64,000 nt of DNA from Filomicrobium sp. (GTDB taxonomy: Bacteria > Pseudomonadota > Alphaproteobacteria > Rhizobiales > Hyphomicrobiaceae), in contig CP051234.1 in NCBI GenBank assembly GCA_017792465.1, forward strand, positions 1,738,606-1,802,605, in the 5' to 3' direction. Below are positions 25,560-34,027 of the stretch, piece after piece. Each line of letters starts with the position of its first letter. Within the stretch, counting starts at the first letter, position 1. Under the pieces are notes generated by a model. That model had not been told where the DNA came from. It saw nothing but the letters and a program-made list of their open reading frames with translations, and ran no database searches. The position numbers were made by a program, and so were the translations under genes.

Positions 25560-26195
25560 TTAAAGCTTGTGGGCCATACGCTCCCGCTTGGTTTCCAGAT
25601 AGCGCTTGTTGTGCGCGCAAGGCTCGGTGACGACCGGGACCTGTTCGACAACGTTGATGCCGCGCGCCCGAAGCGCTTCGATCTTGGCCGGGTTATTGGT
25701 CAAGAGCTTGATTTCCGGGAAGCCGAGATCGAACAGAATATCTGTTGCGAGCGTGTAGTCGCGCGCGTCGATCGGCTCGCCGATCTGGACGTTGGCATCG
25801 ACGGTGTCGACGCCTTTGTCCTGCAGGGCATAGGCCTTGATCTTGTTGACCAGGCCAATGCCACGACCTTCGTGCGACGGCAGGTAGATCAGGATGCCGT
25901 TCGGTGCGTCTACGATGACTTCGAGTGCCGCCTGCAATTGCTTGTAACAATCGCAGCGCAGCGAATGGAAAATGTCGCCCGTGACGCATCCGGAGTGCAC
26001 GCGCACCGTCGGCGTCATAGAGCTATGACCGTTCGTGGCCCGGTTGATCAGAACCAATGCCTGGTCTTGAGGATCTTTGCCCTGGTATGCGCGTGCCTCG
26101 AGCTGAAGCTCACGTCCCTGGAACTCGATCGGCAGAATAGTTTGGGCTGCCCAATCGATTTCAATTACTGCGGACTGAACCGCGTTAGATCTCAT
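25560..26195 (-). CDS. ribA: GTP cyclohydrolase II
   Basis: First committed enzyme of riboflavin synthesis; opens GTP to the pyrimidine precursor with release of formate and pyrophosphate. It is a stand-alone RibA of 211 residues, not fused to RibB. VHSGCVTGDIFHSLRCDC carries the three zinc cysteines, YLPSHEGRGIGLVNKIKAY the catalytic region, and LLTNNPAKIEAL the C-terminal signature. The ATG at 26195 has GGAG at a good distance; in-frame ATGs at 26201 and 26231 are too close to or lack a site. No FMN riboswitch is evident upstream. Confidence 0.95.
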   Translation of the reverse strand: MRSNAVQSAVIEIDWAAQTILPIEFQGRELQLEARAYQGKDPQDQALVLINRATNGHSSMTPTVRVHSGCVTGDIFHSLRCDCYKQLQAALEVIVDAPNGILIYLPSHEGRGIGLVNKIKAYALQDKGVDTVDANVQIGEPIDARDYTLATDILFDLGFPEIKLLTNNPAKIEALRARGINVVEQVPVVTEPCAHNKRYLETKRERMAHKL

Positions 26196-26709
26196 TATCA
26201 TCTCCAACGGATGTGCAGAAACTGCATTCAACTCAGCCTGTTACTCATTCAGACCGAAGGTTTTGTGCGCCTCTCAACGTTGCGTAGAACGCCACAACCG
26301 CCCTCTTGGTTTCTTTGCCCTACGATTAGGTCAGGACCGTGACAGACGTCTGTAGCCACAATGGCCGGTTCTTCTTGCAATGGCTGAAAAACCCGGCCTT
26401 TACATCCAAATTTCGTTCACGTTCTAGCGAACGTCACACATTCCCCCATCACAGATGAACATTACCTGACAGCGCCTCGCGATGCACAGAATAGGGCATA
26501 TTGTGCACCCCAATGATGCTGCGGCGCAATAATTCTATTCTCCCGGCCCTTTGGTCAACAAGAGTTGTCTCGTCGCAGTCCGCTGGGCGAAATATGGAGC
26601 CTGCAGGGCGTCTGCAAGAGTGTTCTTGGCATAAATTGCCGCCAACCGAGGGGAGGGGTGTCTGGCCGGAATTAACAAAGAGCGCATTATTCTTCTGATC
26701 TTAGCGATT
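26196..26709. other. Intergenic region between ribA and the glycosyltransferase operon
   Basis: About 510 bp, divergent. A short 65-codon ORF (26501-26698) has no recognisable product. The region must contain promoters for both sides, and from 26635 onward it also carries the open upstream part of the next gene. No further structure was seen. Confidence 0.4.
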
Positions 26710-28008
26710 TTGCTGGCTTTGAGCGCATGGCAGCTTGCCGATTTCGTCGATCAGCGCGCAGTGGGCTTTTTCGTCGCGGGGGCCCTTTTTAGCGGCCTTG
26801 TTTACCTTGCGGCGGTCGTTTTGGTCCTGAAACGGCCAGGGGGGTTGGGAACGTTGGTTTTCATTCTGACGGTCGCGGTGGTGTTGCGCATTCTGGCGAT
26901 GACGGCAGACCCGAACCTGACCAGCGACGCCTTGCGCTACGTCTGGGACGGGCGCCTGGGCTGGGACGGCATCAACCCCTACCTCTACGTGCCTTCCGAT
27001 GAGCGTCTTGCGCACCTCCGCGACGCTGCGATCTATCCCGGCATCAATCAGAAAGAACACGCTGTCACGATTTATCCGCCGGTGGCGCAGCTGATCTTCA
27101 TGGCGGGCGTTGCGATCCAGGACGGGATCGGCGGCATGAAGGCAGTGATGTTCCTGTGTGAAGTTCTGACGGTGATCGGTCTTTTGGGGTGGCTGCACGC
27201 TGCGCGTCTGCCGCTGTCGCGCGTCATTATTTATGCTTGGCATCCGCTACCGATCTGGGAATTTTCTTCGCAAGCCCATATCGATGCCGCCGCAACGGCT
27301 TTGATCACATTGGGAATTTGGGCGGCACTCAGCCGCAGGCAGGGGCTGGTCGGGGCACTGTTTGCCGGGGCGGCCCTCGTCAAATATTTCCCGCTCGTCC
27401 TGCTGCCGGCGCTCTGGCGAAGATGGGACTGGAAATTGCCCGCTGCGCTATTTGGCTCGATGGCAGGTCTTTATCTCCCCTACGCCATGACCGCTGGACC
27501 CTACGTCTTCGGATTTTTGGGTCAGCATCTCGACAACGAGGGCTACAAAGCCGGCTGGGGCTTTCATCTCGTCTGGTATTTGCGTGACTTCCAATTGGCC
27601 GATCCGCCGGGCTGGCTTTATATGATGGCCGCGCTGGCGGTCATTCTGTCGATTGCGGTTTGGGCGGTTTTCGCGCGCGAGGCCGACGCGCTCCTGCCAC
27701 GCCGCCTCGTCCTGTTAGGCGCTGCGTTCGTGTTCCTAATCTCGCCGCACTACCCTTGGTACTTCGGCTTCTTGTGCGCGTTGATGGTTCGGGTTGCACA
27801 TCCTGCGCTCTTTGCCATGACGCTTTTGTCTTTTTCGCTCTATCTGCCGCGGATCGACGGTATTTCCTGGAGCCATCTTTATGCGCTGACCTACGTTTTG
27901 CCGCTGCTCGTATGGGCCTTTTGGGAGGCGTTGCGGCGCGCCGTTCCTAGTCTGGCCAGCCTCGATCAGTTGTTCGTACCTCGCGCCAGCCCTGCAAAGA
28001 GGCTTTAA
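26710..28008 (+). CDS. GT-C type membrane glycosyltransferase (GT87/DUF2029-like)
   Basis: A multi-spanning protein (about twelve segments) of the polyprenyl-phosphate-sugar-using GT-C fold. TSDALRYVWDGRLGWDGINPY (20-residue region near residue 75) holds acidic residues typical of the first periplasmic loop, and YPPVAQLIF and AHIDAAATALITLG follow, a mannosyltransferase-like arrangement. The first usable start codon is TTG 26710, but the frame is open back to 26635 and encodes more hydrophobic sequence (RIILLILAIL). The true start may therefore be a non-standard codon such as CTG 26662 behind GGGGAGGGG. It is followed by a lipid-carrier sugar transferase and DedA. Confidence 0.75.
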   Translation: MLALSAWQLADFVDQRAVGFFVAGALFSGLVYLAAVVLVLKRPGGLGTLVFILTVAVVLRILAMTADPNLTSDALRYVWDGRLGWDGINPYLYVPSDERLAHLRDAAIYPGINQKEHAVTIYPPVAQLIFMAGVAIQDGIGGMKAVMFLCEVLTVIGLLGWLHAARLPLSRVIIYAWHPLPIWEFSSQAHIDAAATALITLGIWAALSRRQGLVGALFAGAALVKYFPLVLLPALWRRWDWKLPAALFGSMAGLYLPYAMTAGPYVFGFLGQHLDNEGYKAGWGFHLVWYLRDFQLADPPGWLYMMAALAVILSIAVWAVFAREADALLPRRLVLLGAAFVFLISPHYPWYFGFLCALMVRVAHPALFAMTLLSFSLYLPRIDGISWSHLYALTYVLPLLVWAFWEALRRAVPSLASLDQLFVPRASPAKRL

Positions 28009-28096
28009 AGCCGGCGCAAGGCTCGCTACCCTCCCGCAGTTCGAACCCGGTCGCGGCGCAAACGCCAGTGCCGGTCCCTCAACCAGGAGTGCCCCG

Positions 28097-29098
28097 TTGG
28101 TCGCCATTCTCACCGCCGTTGCGGCATTCGTTTTTGGGGTCGCACTGACCCATCTGTTTATCCGGCTGGCCGATCGCCAAGGCGTTCTGGCTCATGCTAA
28201 CGAGCGCTCGATGCATCGGGGAGCGACGGTCACAGGCGGTGGGTTGCCGCTTCTGGTGGCCGCACTTGCTGCGTTTTTTGTTTTCTGGCCGACGCAGACC
28301 ATTCACGGGCTGATCCTGCCGGCTGCTGCGTTGCTGGCGCTGGTTTCGTTTTTTGACGACCTGAAACCAGTCGCGCAGTGGGTGCGGTTCGGTGCCCATA
28401 TCGTGGCAGCCGCGGCGGCGATTTCAGTTGTCCATTCCGACCAGATGATCTTCCAGGACTGGCTGCCCTATTGGCTCGATCGCGGCCTGGCGCTGTTTCT
28501 TGTTGTCTGGTTCATCAACCTGTTCAATTTCATGGACGGTATCGACGGCATTGCCGGCATCGAGACCGTCTTCATCATGGCCGGGTTCCTGATCGTCAGC
28601 GCCGTTGCGGGCGCCGAGACGCCGCTTGACGGCCTCGCCTATGCTTTTGCCGGTGGTACGGCCGGCTTTCTGTTTTGGAACTGGCATCCCGCGCGCGTCT
28701 TCATGGGAGATGTCGGCTCGATCCCGCTCGGCTTCCTGTGTGCGGCGATGCTGATCTGGCTGGCGGTGAATGTGTCGTTGGCCGCAGCGCTGATCCTGCC
28801 GCTTTATTTCGTTGCCGATGCGACGATCACGATCCTCACCCGCTTGAGCCGCGGCGAAAAAATCTGGCAGGCGCACCGGTCCCATTTCTATCAGCGCTCA
28901 GCGCGTGGCGTCGGCTCGCACGCCGTCGTGGTGCGCCGGGTCGCAGCCTGCAACGCGGTCCTCATCGCGCTGTCTGTTCTGGCGCTGTCGATGCCCATCA
29001 TGGCCTTTTGCCTAGCGGTTTTGAGCGTCGCGATCCTGCTTGTGTGGATGCAGGTCGCTGCCGACGCGAACGTGGCGATTGAAGCCGGGGCAGGCTGA
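28097..29098 (+). CDS. MraY/WecA-family polyprenyl-phosphate sugar-phosphate transferase
   Basis: A 333-residue protein with ten or eleven membrane segments, loading a sugar-1-phosphate from a nucleotide sugar onto undecaprenyl phosphate. SFFDDLKPV is the Mg-binding acidic motif, FNFMDGIDGIAG the catalytic motif, WHPARVFMGDVGS the third signature, and AHRSHFYQR the nucleotide-binding loop near the end. It is closer to WecA/GT4 proteins than to MraY. TTG 28097 is preceded by AGGAGT at six bases. Five bases separate it from the DedA gene, so they are co-transcribed. Confidence 0.9.
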   Translation: MVAILTAVAAFVFGVALTHLFIRLADRQGVLAHANERSMHRGATVTGGGLPLLVAALAAFFVFWPTQTIHGLILPAAALLALVSFFDDLKPVAQWVRFGAHIVAAAAAISVVHSDQMIFQDWLPYWLDRGLALFLVVWFINLFNFMDGIDGIAGIETVFIMAGFLIVSAVAGAETPLDGLAYAFAGGTAGFLFWNWHPARVFMGDVGSIPLGFLCAAMLIWLAVNVSLAAALILPLYFVADATITILTRLSRGEKIWQAHRSHFYQRSARGVGSHAVVVRRVAACNAVLIALSVLALSMPIMAFCLAVLSVAILLVWMQVAADANVAIEAGAG

Positions 29099-29103
29099 GC
29101 GCC

Positions 29104-29652
29104 ATGGCAGACTTGCCGACCTATGCCGACTGGGTGGTCAACTACGTCGAGCAGCATCGCGAGCTGGCGTCGCTGATCATTTTCGTGCTCGCCTTTGGGG
29201 AGAGCCTGGCGTTCATCTCGCTCGTCCTGCCGTTCTGGGTGATGCTGGTTGGCATCGGGACCATGATCGGCGCCAGCGGGACAACGCACGAGTTCATTCT
29301 GGTGTGGGTCTCAGCGAGCCTTGGCGCGGCGTTCGGCGACTGGTTGTCCTACTGGCTTGGCAAGCATTTCCATACCGAGATCGCGCAGATGTGGCCGCTC
29401 TCGCGGCATCCCGAACTTATCCCGCGCGGTCATGAGTTCTTCGAGCGCTTCGGCGTCTGGGCGATTGTCATCGGGCGCTTCTTCGGACCGCTGCGCGCGG
29501 CCGTTCCGCTGGTTGCCGGGATCGTCGAAATGCCGATGCGCCAATTCCAAATCGCCAATTTCGCTTCGGCGTTCTTGTGGGCCGGGGTTCTTTTGACTCC
29601 AGGATCAATCGGCCTGCCGTGGCTGTTGGGCCTGTTCGGCTGGCACGTCTAG
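29104..29652 (+). CDS. DedA-family membrane protein
   Basis: A 182-residue member of the DedA/SNARE-associated family with re-entrant and transmembrane helices. GESLAFISLVLPF resembles the first conserved acidic motif, GDWLSYWLGK follows, and GRFFGPLRAAVPLVAG is the conserved arginine-rich signature. Some DedA proteins recycle undecaprenyl phosphate across the membrane, which would fit an operon with an undecaprenyl-phosphate-using transferase and a polyprenyl-sugar-using glycosyltransferase. That functional link is inference. Confidence 0.88.
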   Translation: MADLPTYADWVVNYVEQHRELASLIIFVLAFGESLAFISLVLPFWVMLVGIGTMIGASGTTHEFILVWVSASLGAAFGDWLSYWLGKHFHTEIAQMWPLSRHPELIPRGHEFFERFGVWAIVIGRFFGPLRAAVPLVAGIVEMPMRQFQIANFASAFLWAGVLLTPGSIGLPWLLGLFGWHV

Positions 29653-29653
29653 A

Positions 29654-30043
29654 TCAAAGTTCGCCGGTCAGGAACTGGGCGCGGCCGAGACCGAACGACC
29701 AGTCTTCGTCTTCGCAGGTGACGAAGTTGATCATGACATCTGATGGCGCGATGCCGCAGGCTTTCTCCAACTCGTCGCAGGCGCGGCGGTAGAAGTCTTC
29801 CTTCATGGCTTGCGTGCGCGGCCGGGTTGTCACCTGCACCATGACGAACTTATTCGTGCGGGGGATGTCCAGGCCGGTGTCTTCCATGATCATGGTCGCC
29901 GGGCGGTGCTCGTGGACGATCTGATAGCGATCGCGGACGGGAACGTCGAAGGCATCCAGCATGGCCTTGTGGAGGGCATCGAGCATCGACTTCAGCTCCT
30001 CGTCGGTGCGGCCTTCATATACGTCGATGCGCAACAGTGGCAT
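29654..30043 (-). CDS. Tautomerase-superfamily protein
   Basis: A 129-residue protein starting MPLLRIDVYEGRTDEEL: after Met removal, Pro-1 is available as the catalytic base of the 4-oxalocrotonate tautomerase superfamily. The length, about two beta-alpha-beta units, fits the Tautomerase_2 or malonate-semialdehyde-decarboxylase-like groups rather than the 62-residue short form. A second conserved Arg may be in the middle (TTRPRTQ). It converges on DedA with one base between the stops. Substrate unknown. Confidence 0.8.
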   Translation of the reverse strand: MPLLRIDVYEGRTDEELKSMLDALHKAMLDAFDVPVRDRYQIVHEHRPATMIMEDTGLDIPRTNKFVMVQVTTRPRTQAMKEDFYRRACDELEKACGIAPSDVMINFVTCEDEDWSFGLGRAQFLTGEL

Positions 30044-30212
30044 GGGAACCTCCAGGGCAGTGGTTTTCGGCCTGGGTCACAGGCTCAAAGATCAGTCAGA
30101 TTCGAGAGCGGCGAGTGCCTACTCGCCAGAGCTGCGAACCGATTTCAGCGGGACAGGCGTGAACGGCTGGGCGCATTGAGAGCCGATGCGCTCGATCAAC
30201 TCTCACCGGCCA

Positions 30213-30893
30213 TCAGCTCGCAGGTTTGGTTACAATCGCGTGGTGGGCATAGTCGCGCAGGATCCGCTCAAAACGCAGCTTGCAACCGGTGCGCTCGGCC
30301 AGGGCCTTCAGTTCGTCCTCAAGATCGGGACGCGGCTCGACATCGAACTTCGCCAGCCAGGCATGCAGACCGGATTTGAAAAGACCAGGCAGTTTTTCCT
30401 GCTGACCGAAGTCGACAATGTGCAAGGAACCGCCCGGCTTGACGGCTTGAAGAGCCTGTTCGCAGGCTTCGCGCCATGGTGGGATCATCGACAAGGAATA
30501 CGAAACGAAGACGCGGTCGAAACCGGACTCTGCGAAAAGCTGCTCGGCGGAGAAATCGGTTGCATCGCCCTCAGCCAGAGTGATGCGTCCGTCGAGGCCG
30601 GCCGCCTTGATGTTGGCGCGGGCCGTCTCAAGCATCATCGTCGAGATGTCGAACCCGAAGCATTTTGTTTTGGGATAGCGGCGTGCGGCGACGATCAGAT
30701 TGCGGCCGGTGCCGCAGCCAACTTCAAGCACGGTGCCGCCGTCGGGTGGCGCCATGTCTCTCAGCAGTGTGTCGCGGCCGAGAAGGAAGTACTTGCGCGT
30801 GACGTCGTAGATGTAGCGCTGGTACTTGTAGATGCCGTCCATGTGCTGGCGCGCGTCTTCACCGCCATCTGCACTGCCATGAGCTGCGCCCAC
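30213..30893 (-). CDS. btaB: Betaine-lipid methyltransferase BtaB
   Basis: SAM-dependent N-methyltransferase that trimethylates diacylglyceryl-homoserine to the betaine lipid DGTS. VLEVGCGTGRNLIVAA is the SAM-binding motif I, CFGFDISTMML motif II, and VFVSYSLSMIP lies in the post-motif region. The GTG at 30893 has AGGAG seven bases upstream, better than the TTG at 30908. It lies 23 bases after btaA, the diagnostic pairing for the Rhodobacter-type pathway. Confidence 0.9.
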   Translation of the reverse strand: MGAAHGSADGGEDARQHMDGIYKYQRYIYDVTRKYFLLGRDTLLRDMAPPDGGTVLEVGCGTGRNLIVAARRYPKTKCFGFDISTMMLETARANIKAAGLDGRITLAEGDATDFSAEQLFAESGFDRVFVSYSLSMIPPWREACEQALQAVKPGGSLHIVDFGQQEKLPGLFKSGLHAWLAKFDVEPRPDLEDELKALAERTGCKLRFERILRDYAHHAIVTKPAS

Positions 30894-30916
30894 GTTGGTT
30901 CTCCTCAACCTGCCGT

Positions 30917-32182
30917 TCAGCCACGCATCGTGTAGCGATGGAAACCGCCATAGATCGACGAGCGATCGCGGCGGGTGAATTCGCGGCAGGTTTCTTCGTC
31001 GTAGTCGTAGCGATTGAGGATCTCATCGGGGATGCGCCCCGGCAGGATGCTCGGTTCACCGGCGGTGCGGAAGATGACGCGACCGCCTGGGCGGCAGGTG
31101 CGCGTGATCTGGGTCCAGTTGTCGGTGAGCTGCTCGTCGGTCATCCAGTCCTGCGCATCGAGAAGCACGTAGGCGTCAAACGACTGGTCGGAGCTGTTGC
31201 GCAGGTGCTCGGTGAAGCTTTCATGCACGACTGAGACGTTCTTGGCGCGCTCCTTGACCTTCTCGTAGTTCTCTTTTTGAAGGTAGGGAGGCAGTGGGCC
31301 GTTGCCGCCGGTTGAATAGCGACGACCGAATGCCTGCCAGGCGAAATAGTTATCGCGCAGGTCGAATTCGCAAGCCAAGCGTTCCAGACGCTGACGCAGA
31401 ACTTCGGCCATGTGATCTTCGTCGCCTTTAAGGGCTTCGTACTGCGAGGGCGGGATGCCGAGGCCGAAGAGTGCAGAAGGCTTGCTGATCAGCCAGCGGA
31501 TGTGGCGCTTCTCGAATAGCGGTGCCAGTTCGCGGTCGAAGATCGCGCGCTGCTCCTCCATCGACTTGGCTTTCAGAAGCTTGCGCGGGTTGCGGCCGTG
31601 CAGGCGGGCGAGCAGGTGGCTCGCGCCGATGAACGTGCCAAGCAGACCGTGGCGATAAAGGTTCTTGCCGAAATAGCCGACGCGGCGGCGGCCCATGCGG
31701 TCGCGCGATTCCCAATATTTACGGGTTTCGGGATCGAGGTGCTCCTGAAGGTAGGAGAAATAGGCGCGGACGTTTTCGGAGGCATCGGCTTCGGCGAAAA
31801 AGCGATGGAAGGCAGCATAGCTTGGCAGATGCTGCAGGGCCGCCAGCTTTAGCTTGTTCAAAGCGATGTGGGCCGGGTTGAGGTCGATCGCGGTGACGCT
31901 GACGTCGGCTGCGGTCAGGTAGCTCATGATGTTGCAGCCGCCCGACGCGATGGCGATGATTTTCTCACCGTCTTTCAGCTGCAGGGCATCGATATCGACG
32001 ACCGGGTCTTCCCAGATCTGCGGATAGACAAGGCCGGAAAAAGCCAGCGTGAAAAGGCGCTCCTGAACGCCTTCGCGCGAAGTGGCCTTGTGGCGGTGGA
32101 CAGCCTGGGTGAGTTTCTTGTTTTTGACACCAAAACCGCGTCCGCGGTCGCTTTGATGGCTGCTTTCGGGTAAAGATACCAT
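30917..32182 (-). CDS. btaA: Betaine-lipid synthase BtaA (3-amino-3-carboxypropyl transferase)
   Basis: Transfers the aminocarboxypropyl group of SAM to diacylglycerol to make diacylglyceryl-homoserine. A 421-residue DUF3419 protein: LFTLAFSGLVYPQIWEDP at the N-terminus, the SAM loop IIAIASGGCNIMSYL, VTAIDLNPAHIALNKLK, and the C-terminal DAYVLLDAQDWM and PGGRVIFRTAGEPSILP. The ATG follows GGGAGTAGAA. In related alphaproteobacteria the pathway is switched on by phosphate shortage; I looked for a Pho box upstream and saw no convincing match. Confidence 0.93.
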   Translation of the reverse strand: MVSLPESSHQSDRGRGFGVKNKKLTQAVHRHKATSREGVQERLFTLAFSGLVYPQIWEDPVVDIDALQLKDGEKIIAIASGGCNIMSYLTAADVSVTAIDLNPAHIALNKLKLAALQHLPSYAAFHRFFAEADASENVRAYFSYLQEHLDPETRKYWESRDRMGRRRVGYFGKNLYRHGLLGTFIGASHLLARLHGRNPRKLLKAKSMEEQRAIFDRELAPLFEKRHIRWLISKPSALFGLGIPPSQYEALKGDEDHMAEVLRQRLERLACEFDLRDNYFAWQAFGRRYSTGGNGPLPPYLQKENYEKVKERAKNVSVVHESFTEHLRNSSDQSFDAYVLLDAQDWMTDEQLTDNWTQITRTCRPGGRVIFRTAGEPSILPGRIPDEILNRYDYDEETCREFTRRDRSSIYGGFHRYTMRG

Positions 32183-32674
32183 TTCTACTCCCAGGGCCTT
32201 TCCAGGTCGTCGCGCCGAAATCCTCGCGCAATTCCGACCGATTAGCAGTGTCTTTGCTGCGCAGCCTCATCGCCAGCCCACAAGGCCTTGATGAACGGCG
32301 CTTTTTCTTATCTACCGGACACCAACTCAGCCAGTTTTCGTCAGACCGGCTGGTTTGTGCGTCTGGGCGGGCAATTCAGGTGATTGCTCTCATTGCCATC
32401 GTTCGTCACGAATGGCCAACTGACAATGTGTAGCACACGGAACCCGTCTTATATCGATTTAGACACTCATGGTGGCTTCCTCAAGCATTACGGCTCTATC
32501 GAAGGCGAGTAATCTTCCTCATTGCGCATGCATTGCCGCCATCCTGACGCAATGGGCACGCAAGGGCTGCTGCGCAGGCCGATAAGTAGGATGCAACGAA
32601 CGATTGAGCTGGAAAACAATGAAACCCTTTAGGCATTTCAGCTCACTAGGCGATCGGATACGGGAAACGGCGAT
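32183..32674. other. Intergenic region upstream of btaA and the second dedA
   Basis: 492 bp between divergent genes. It contains no supportable gene. There is a weak CTCTCAT half-site near 32388, but no properly spaced CTGTCAT pair, so phosphate control is not demonstrated from this sequence. Confidence 0.4.
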
Positions 32675-33184
32675 TTGGGTCTCTACGAACAACTGATGGA
32701 ATTCGTGCGGGCGCATATTGCCTGGGCGGAACCCGTTGTCTTTGCGCTCGGATTTGCCGAAAGCACGGTCTTTTTGTCGTTGCTGGTGCCGTCATCGGCG
32801 CTGTTTTTGGGGATCGGAGGCCTGCATAGCGCGGCTGGGGGCGAATTCTGGTCGGTCTGGCTGGCGGCCTCGGCCGGGGCGGCCATCGGTGATGTGCTGA
32901 CGTTTGCGCTGGGCCGGGCCTTCAAAGGCGATATTGGCGGCATGTGGCCGTTGCGCACCCGTCCGCAGTGGTTCGTTCTGGCGCGCTATTACGTCAAGCG
33001 ATACGGGGCTTTTGGGGTCGTTGTCAGCAAGTTCGGCGGCATGATCCGGCCCTTTGTGCCGCTTGTCGCCGGGGCGATGTCGATGCGCTGGGGCCGGTTT
33101 CTAATCGCCAGCAGTTTATCCTCGCTGGCCTGGGCCGGAGTGTTCCTGGCGCCAGGTTATGCCTTGACGGCGACCTTCGGATAA
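32675..33184 (+). CDS. Second DedA-like membrane protein
   Basis: A 169-residue DedA relative of the 29104 gene and related to it: FAESTVFLSLLVPSSALFLG, GAAIGDVLTFALGRAF and SKFGGMIRPFVPLVAGAMSM are counterpart motifs. It starts with TTG 32675; an in-frame ATG at 32696 (MEFVRAHIAW) is the alternative. It lies upstream of a small basic protein and the gatCA genes on the same strand. Phospholipid or undecaprenyl-phosphate handling is a family-level guess. Confidence 0.82.
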   Translation: MGLYEQLMEFVRAHIAWAEPVVFALGFAESTVFLSLLVPSSALFLGIGGLHSAAGGEFWSVWLAASAGAAIGDVLTFALGRAFKGDIGGMWPLRTRPQWFVLARYYVKRYGAFGVVVSKFGGMIRPFVPLVAGAMSMRWGRFLIASSLSSLAWAGVFLAPGYALTATFG

Positions 33185-33281
33185 GGCCAAAAGATCGTCT
33201 TTCGAGGCGGTGCCCTGAGATGGTACGGCCGCGCGCACCGGATTCCGGGCGCTGACCAATCGATCTTCGGAGAGCAAAACC

Positions 33282-33440
33282 ATGGCCACACTCAGTGCCC
33301 GCAACGTCGAAACCAAGAAGAAGAAGGCCCGCCGCCGCATTGCGCGCCCGACCCAGACCCGCGTTCAGGGCAATACGTCCGGTGTGCGCACTAAAATGCG
33401 CAAGCAGGCGCTTTTGAAGGCTGGCCGCGCCGAGGCGTAA
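33282..33440 (+). CDS. 52-residue very basic protein
   Basis: ATG 33282 to TAA 33440, preceded by GGAG. The product starts MATLSARNVETKKKKARRRI, continues ARPTQTRVQGNTSG and ends RTKMRKQALLKAGRAEA. It has about sixteen Lys/Arg and almost no acidic residues, with no hydrophobic segment, like small nucleic-acid or ribosome-associated proteins. It has good coding texture, its own ribosome-binding site and a strong terminator just downstream. No family is recognised. Confidence 0.65.
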   Translation: MATLSARNVETKKKKARRRIARPTQTRVQGNTSGVRTKMRKQALLKAGRAEA

Positions 33441-33480
33441 TTGCTGGCCGGTTCGCACCGGAAAAATCCATTGTGGACGG

Positions 33481-33503
33481 AAGGGCGCGGCAAGCGCCCT
33501 TTT
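33481..33503 (+). terminator. Intrinsic terminator after the basic small protein
   Basis: AAGGGCGC / GCGCCCTT stem (33481-33488, 33494-33501) with loop GGCAA, directly followed by TTC. It lies 40 bp past the small-protein stop, and therefore separates that transcript from gatC. Confidence 0.8.
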
Positions 33504-33640
33504 CATTGGGCTCTTTTGCGCCCGAAACCGCAGGCCGGACGGCTGGGGCGCGTGCACGCATGCCATCGCTGCAGTTGCGTAGCGGCCGCTTCACGGCTAT
33601 TGACCGAGACTTCGAATAACTAACCTGAGCGAGAGGGACC

Positions 33641-33928
33641 ATGCACGTCGACGAAGCGACCGTCCGGCGCATCGCGCGGCTGGCGCGTATCAAGATCACC
33701 GACGACGAGGCCAAAGGCCTTGAAGGCGAGCTTTCGGCGATCCTCGACTGGGTCGAGCAGCTCTCCGAGGTCGATACCGACAAGGTCGAGCCGATGACCC
33801 GGGTGGTGCCGATTTCGCTGAAGCAGCGCGAGGATGTCGTGACCGATGGCGAAAAGGCTGACGAGATCGTCGCCAACGCGCCGATGAGCGAGGATGACTT
33901 CTTCGTCGTGCCGAAGGTTGTTGAATAA
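33641..33928 (+). CDS. gatC: Asp-tRNA(Asn)/Glu-tRNA(Gln) amidotransferase subunit C
   Basis: A 95-residue GatC. The N-terminal [20 protein letters not shown] and the central LDWVEQL are the usual signatures, ending in a [11 protein letters not shown] tail. It stabilises GatA-GatB in the complex that converts Glu-tRNA(Gln) or Asp-tRNA(Asn) to the amide form. GAGAGG lies before ATG 33641. It is followed after 99 bp by gatA. Confidence 0.95.
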   Translation: MHVDEATVRRIARLARIKITDDEAKGLEGELSAILDWVEQLSEVDTDKVEPMTRVVPISLKQREDVVTDGEKADEIVANAPMSEDDFFVVPKVVE

Positions 33929-34027
33929 GTTGCAGCTGCGCCGGGCTGGGCCTTTCGACCGGCTAAGGCGCGCACCTCACGACTTTAGCGCTCCACACCT
34001 TACTGACAGTTCCCAGGACGAAAATCC

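Noticed and set aside
26196-26709. FMN riboswitch upstream of ribA
   Set aside because: The conserved RFN-element segments could not be identified in this region.
32183-32674. Pho box for btaA
   Set aside because: Only a single CTCTCAT-like half-site was found, without the second half at the required spacing.
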